A stretch of 64,000 bases of DNA, from positions 66,214,201 to 66,278,200 of the forward strand of contig CM059562.1 of the NCBI GenBank assembly GCA_030386875.1. The letters run 5' to 3'. Below are positions 63,801 through 64,000 of the stretch, piece by piece (the first letter of the stretch is position 1; every line of letters starts with the position of its first letter). The position numbers and the translations under genes were made by a program. The stretch is from Morinoia aosen (lineage: Eukaryota > Arthropoda > Malacostraca > Amphipoda > Talitridae). The notes under the pieces are model-generated. The model ran no database searches and was not told the DNA's origin. It was given only the letters and a program-made list of their open reading frames with translations.

Positions 63801-64000
63801 ATTTAATTGCTTGGAATTTCCACAGCATTAATCTCCAATGGAGATCCCAACGCTTGAGTGCAAAACGCGAAGCAGGCAAGATCCTTCATAGTTCTTGATG
63901 AGGTAAAATATTACCCTCTTCTTCAAGTTTTTTGCACACGCTTGTACCCGCTTAATTCACAGCATGAAAAACGCTGGAAGAACTGATTTTTAGGTGAAGG
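57870..64000. other. No gene assigned
   Basis: AT-rich non-coding sequence. The 3' part (63280-63900) is GC-richer and has competing frames on both strands (63376-63564 +, 63300-63539 -, 63635-63898 +) without recognised homology. A perfect small hairpin TTTACTTC-gtaaa-GAAGTAAA lies near 60153-60173 and a 14-bp tandem (ataattatcataat, twice) near 62798-62827. Confidence 0.4.
59613..59651 (+). repeat. 22-bp tandem duplication
   Basis: acactagcatattgcta occurs at 59613-59629 and again at 59635-59651, joined by agcat. Two copies only, consistent with a small replication-slippage duplication. Confidence 0.9.

Overview
The window looks like a repeat-rich, gene-poor, AT-rich nuclear region of an invertebrate, most likely an arthropod. 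The evidence is low coding density, an RTE-like LINE, short inverted-repeat transposons, a Helitron-type arginine-rich repeat ORF, several minisatellites, and CpG that is not visibly depleted. Nothing points to bacterial organisation: no operons, no ribosome-binding-site spacing, and no rRNA, tRNA or CRISPR that I could recognise. The exact lineage cannot be fixed from this sequence.

Layout. 1-10 kb: a near-perfect 114-bp-arm palindrome with a third partial copy of its arm (737-1190), a short interspersed repeat (copy A, about 5105-5350), the best host-gene candidate (exons 7543-7603 and 7945-8378, + strand), and a 38-40 bp minisatellite split by copy B of the same short repeat (9424-10063). 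10-20 kb: copy C (about 15415-15697) directly abuts a 31-unit 21-bp minisatellite with higher-order structure (15716-16363); then a T10G13 homopolymer pair and a 777-bp MITE with TA flanks (18977-19753). 20-39 kb: a 35-bp minisatellite (22555-22710), a 1.15-kb fold-back element with about 170-bp inverted arms (27850-28995), and a Helitron-type N-terminal repeat ORF (38437-38868) with a TATA-containing motif upstream that recurs in inverted orientation at 20127-20151. 40-64 kb: a small LTR-element fossil (about 41838-42840) and a 5'-truncated RTE-like LINE (about 50611-52385) bracketed by an 11-bp direct repeat.

The only unambiguous protein homology is the LINE reverse transcriptase. The host-gene call at 8 kb rests on ORF quality plus a phase-compatible intron, without a recognised domain. 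No new enzymatic or defence system was seen. The most interesting signals are structural: the fold-back palindrome, the association of one short repeat family with two unrelated minisatellites, the stem-forming MITE with GAGACAC/GTGTCTC subterminal boxes, and the long-armed fold-back element.
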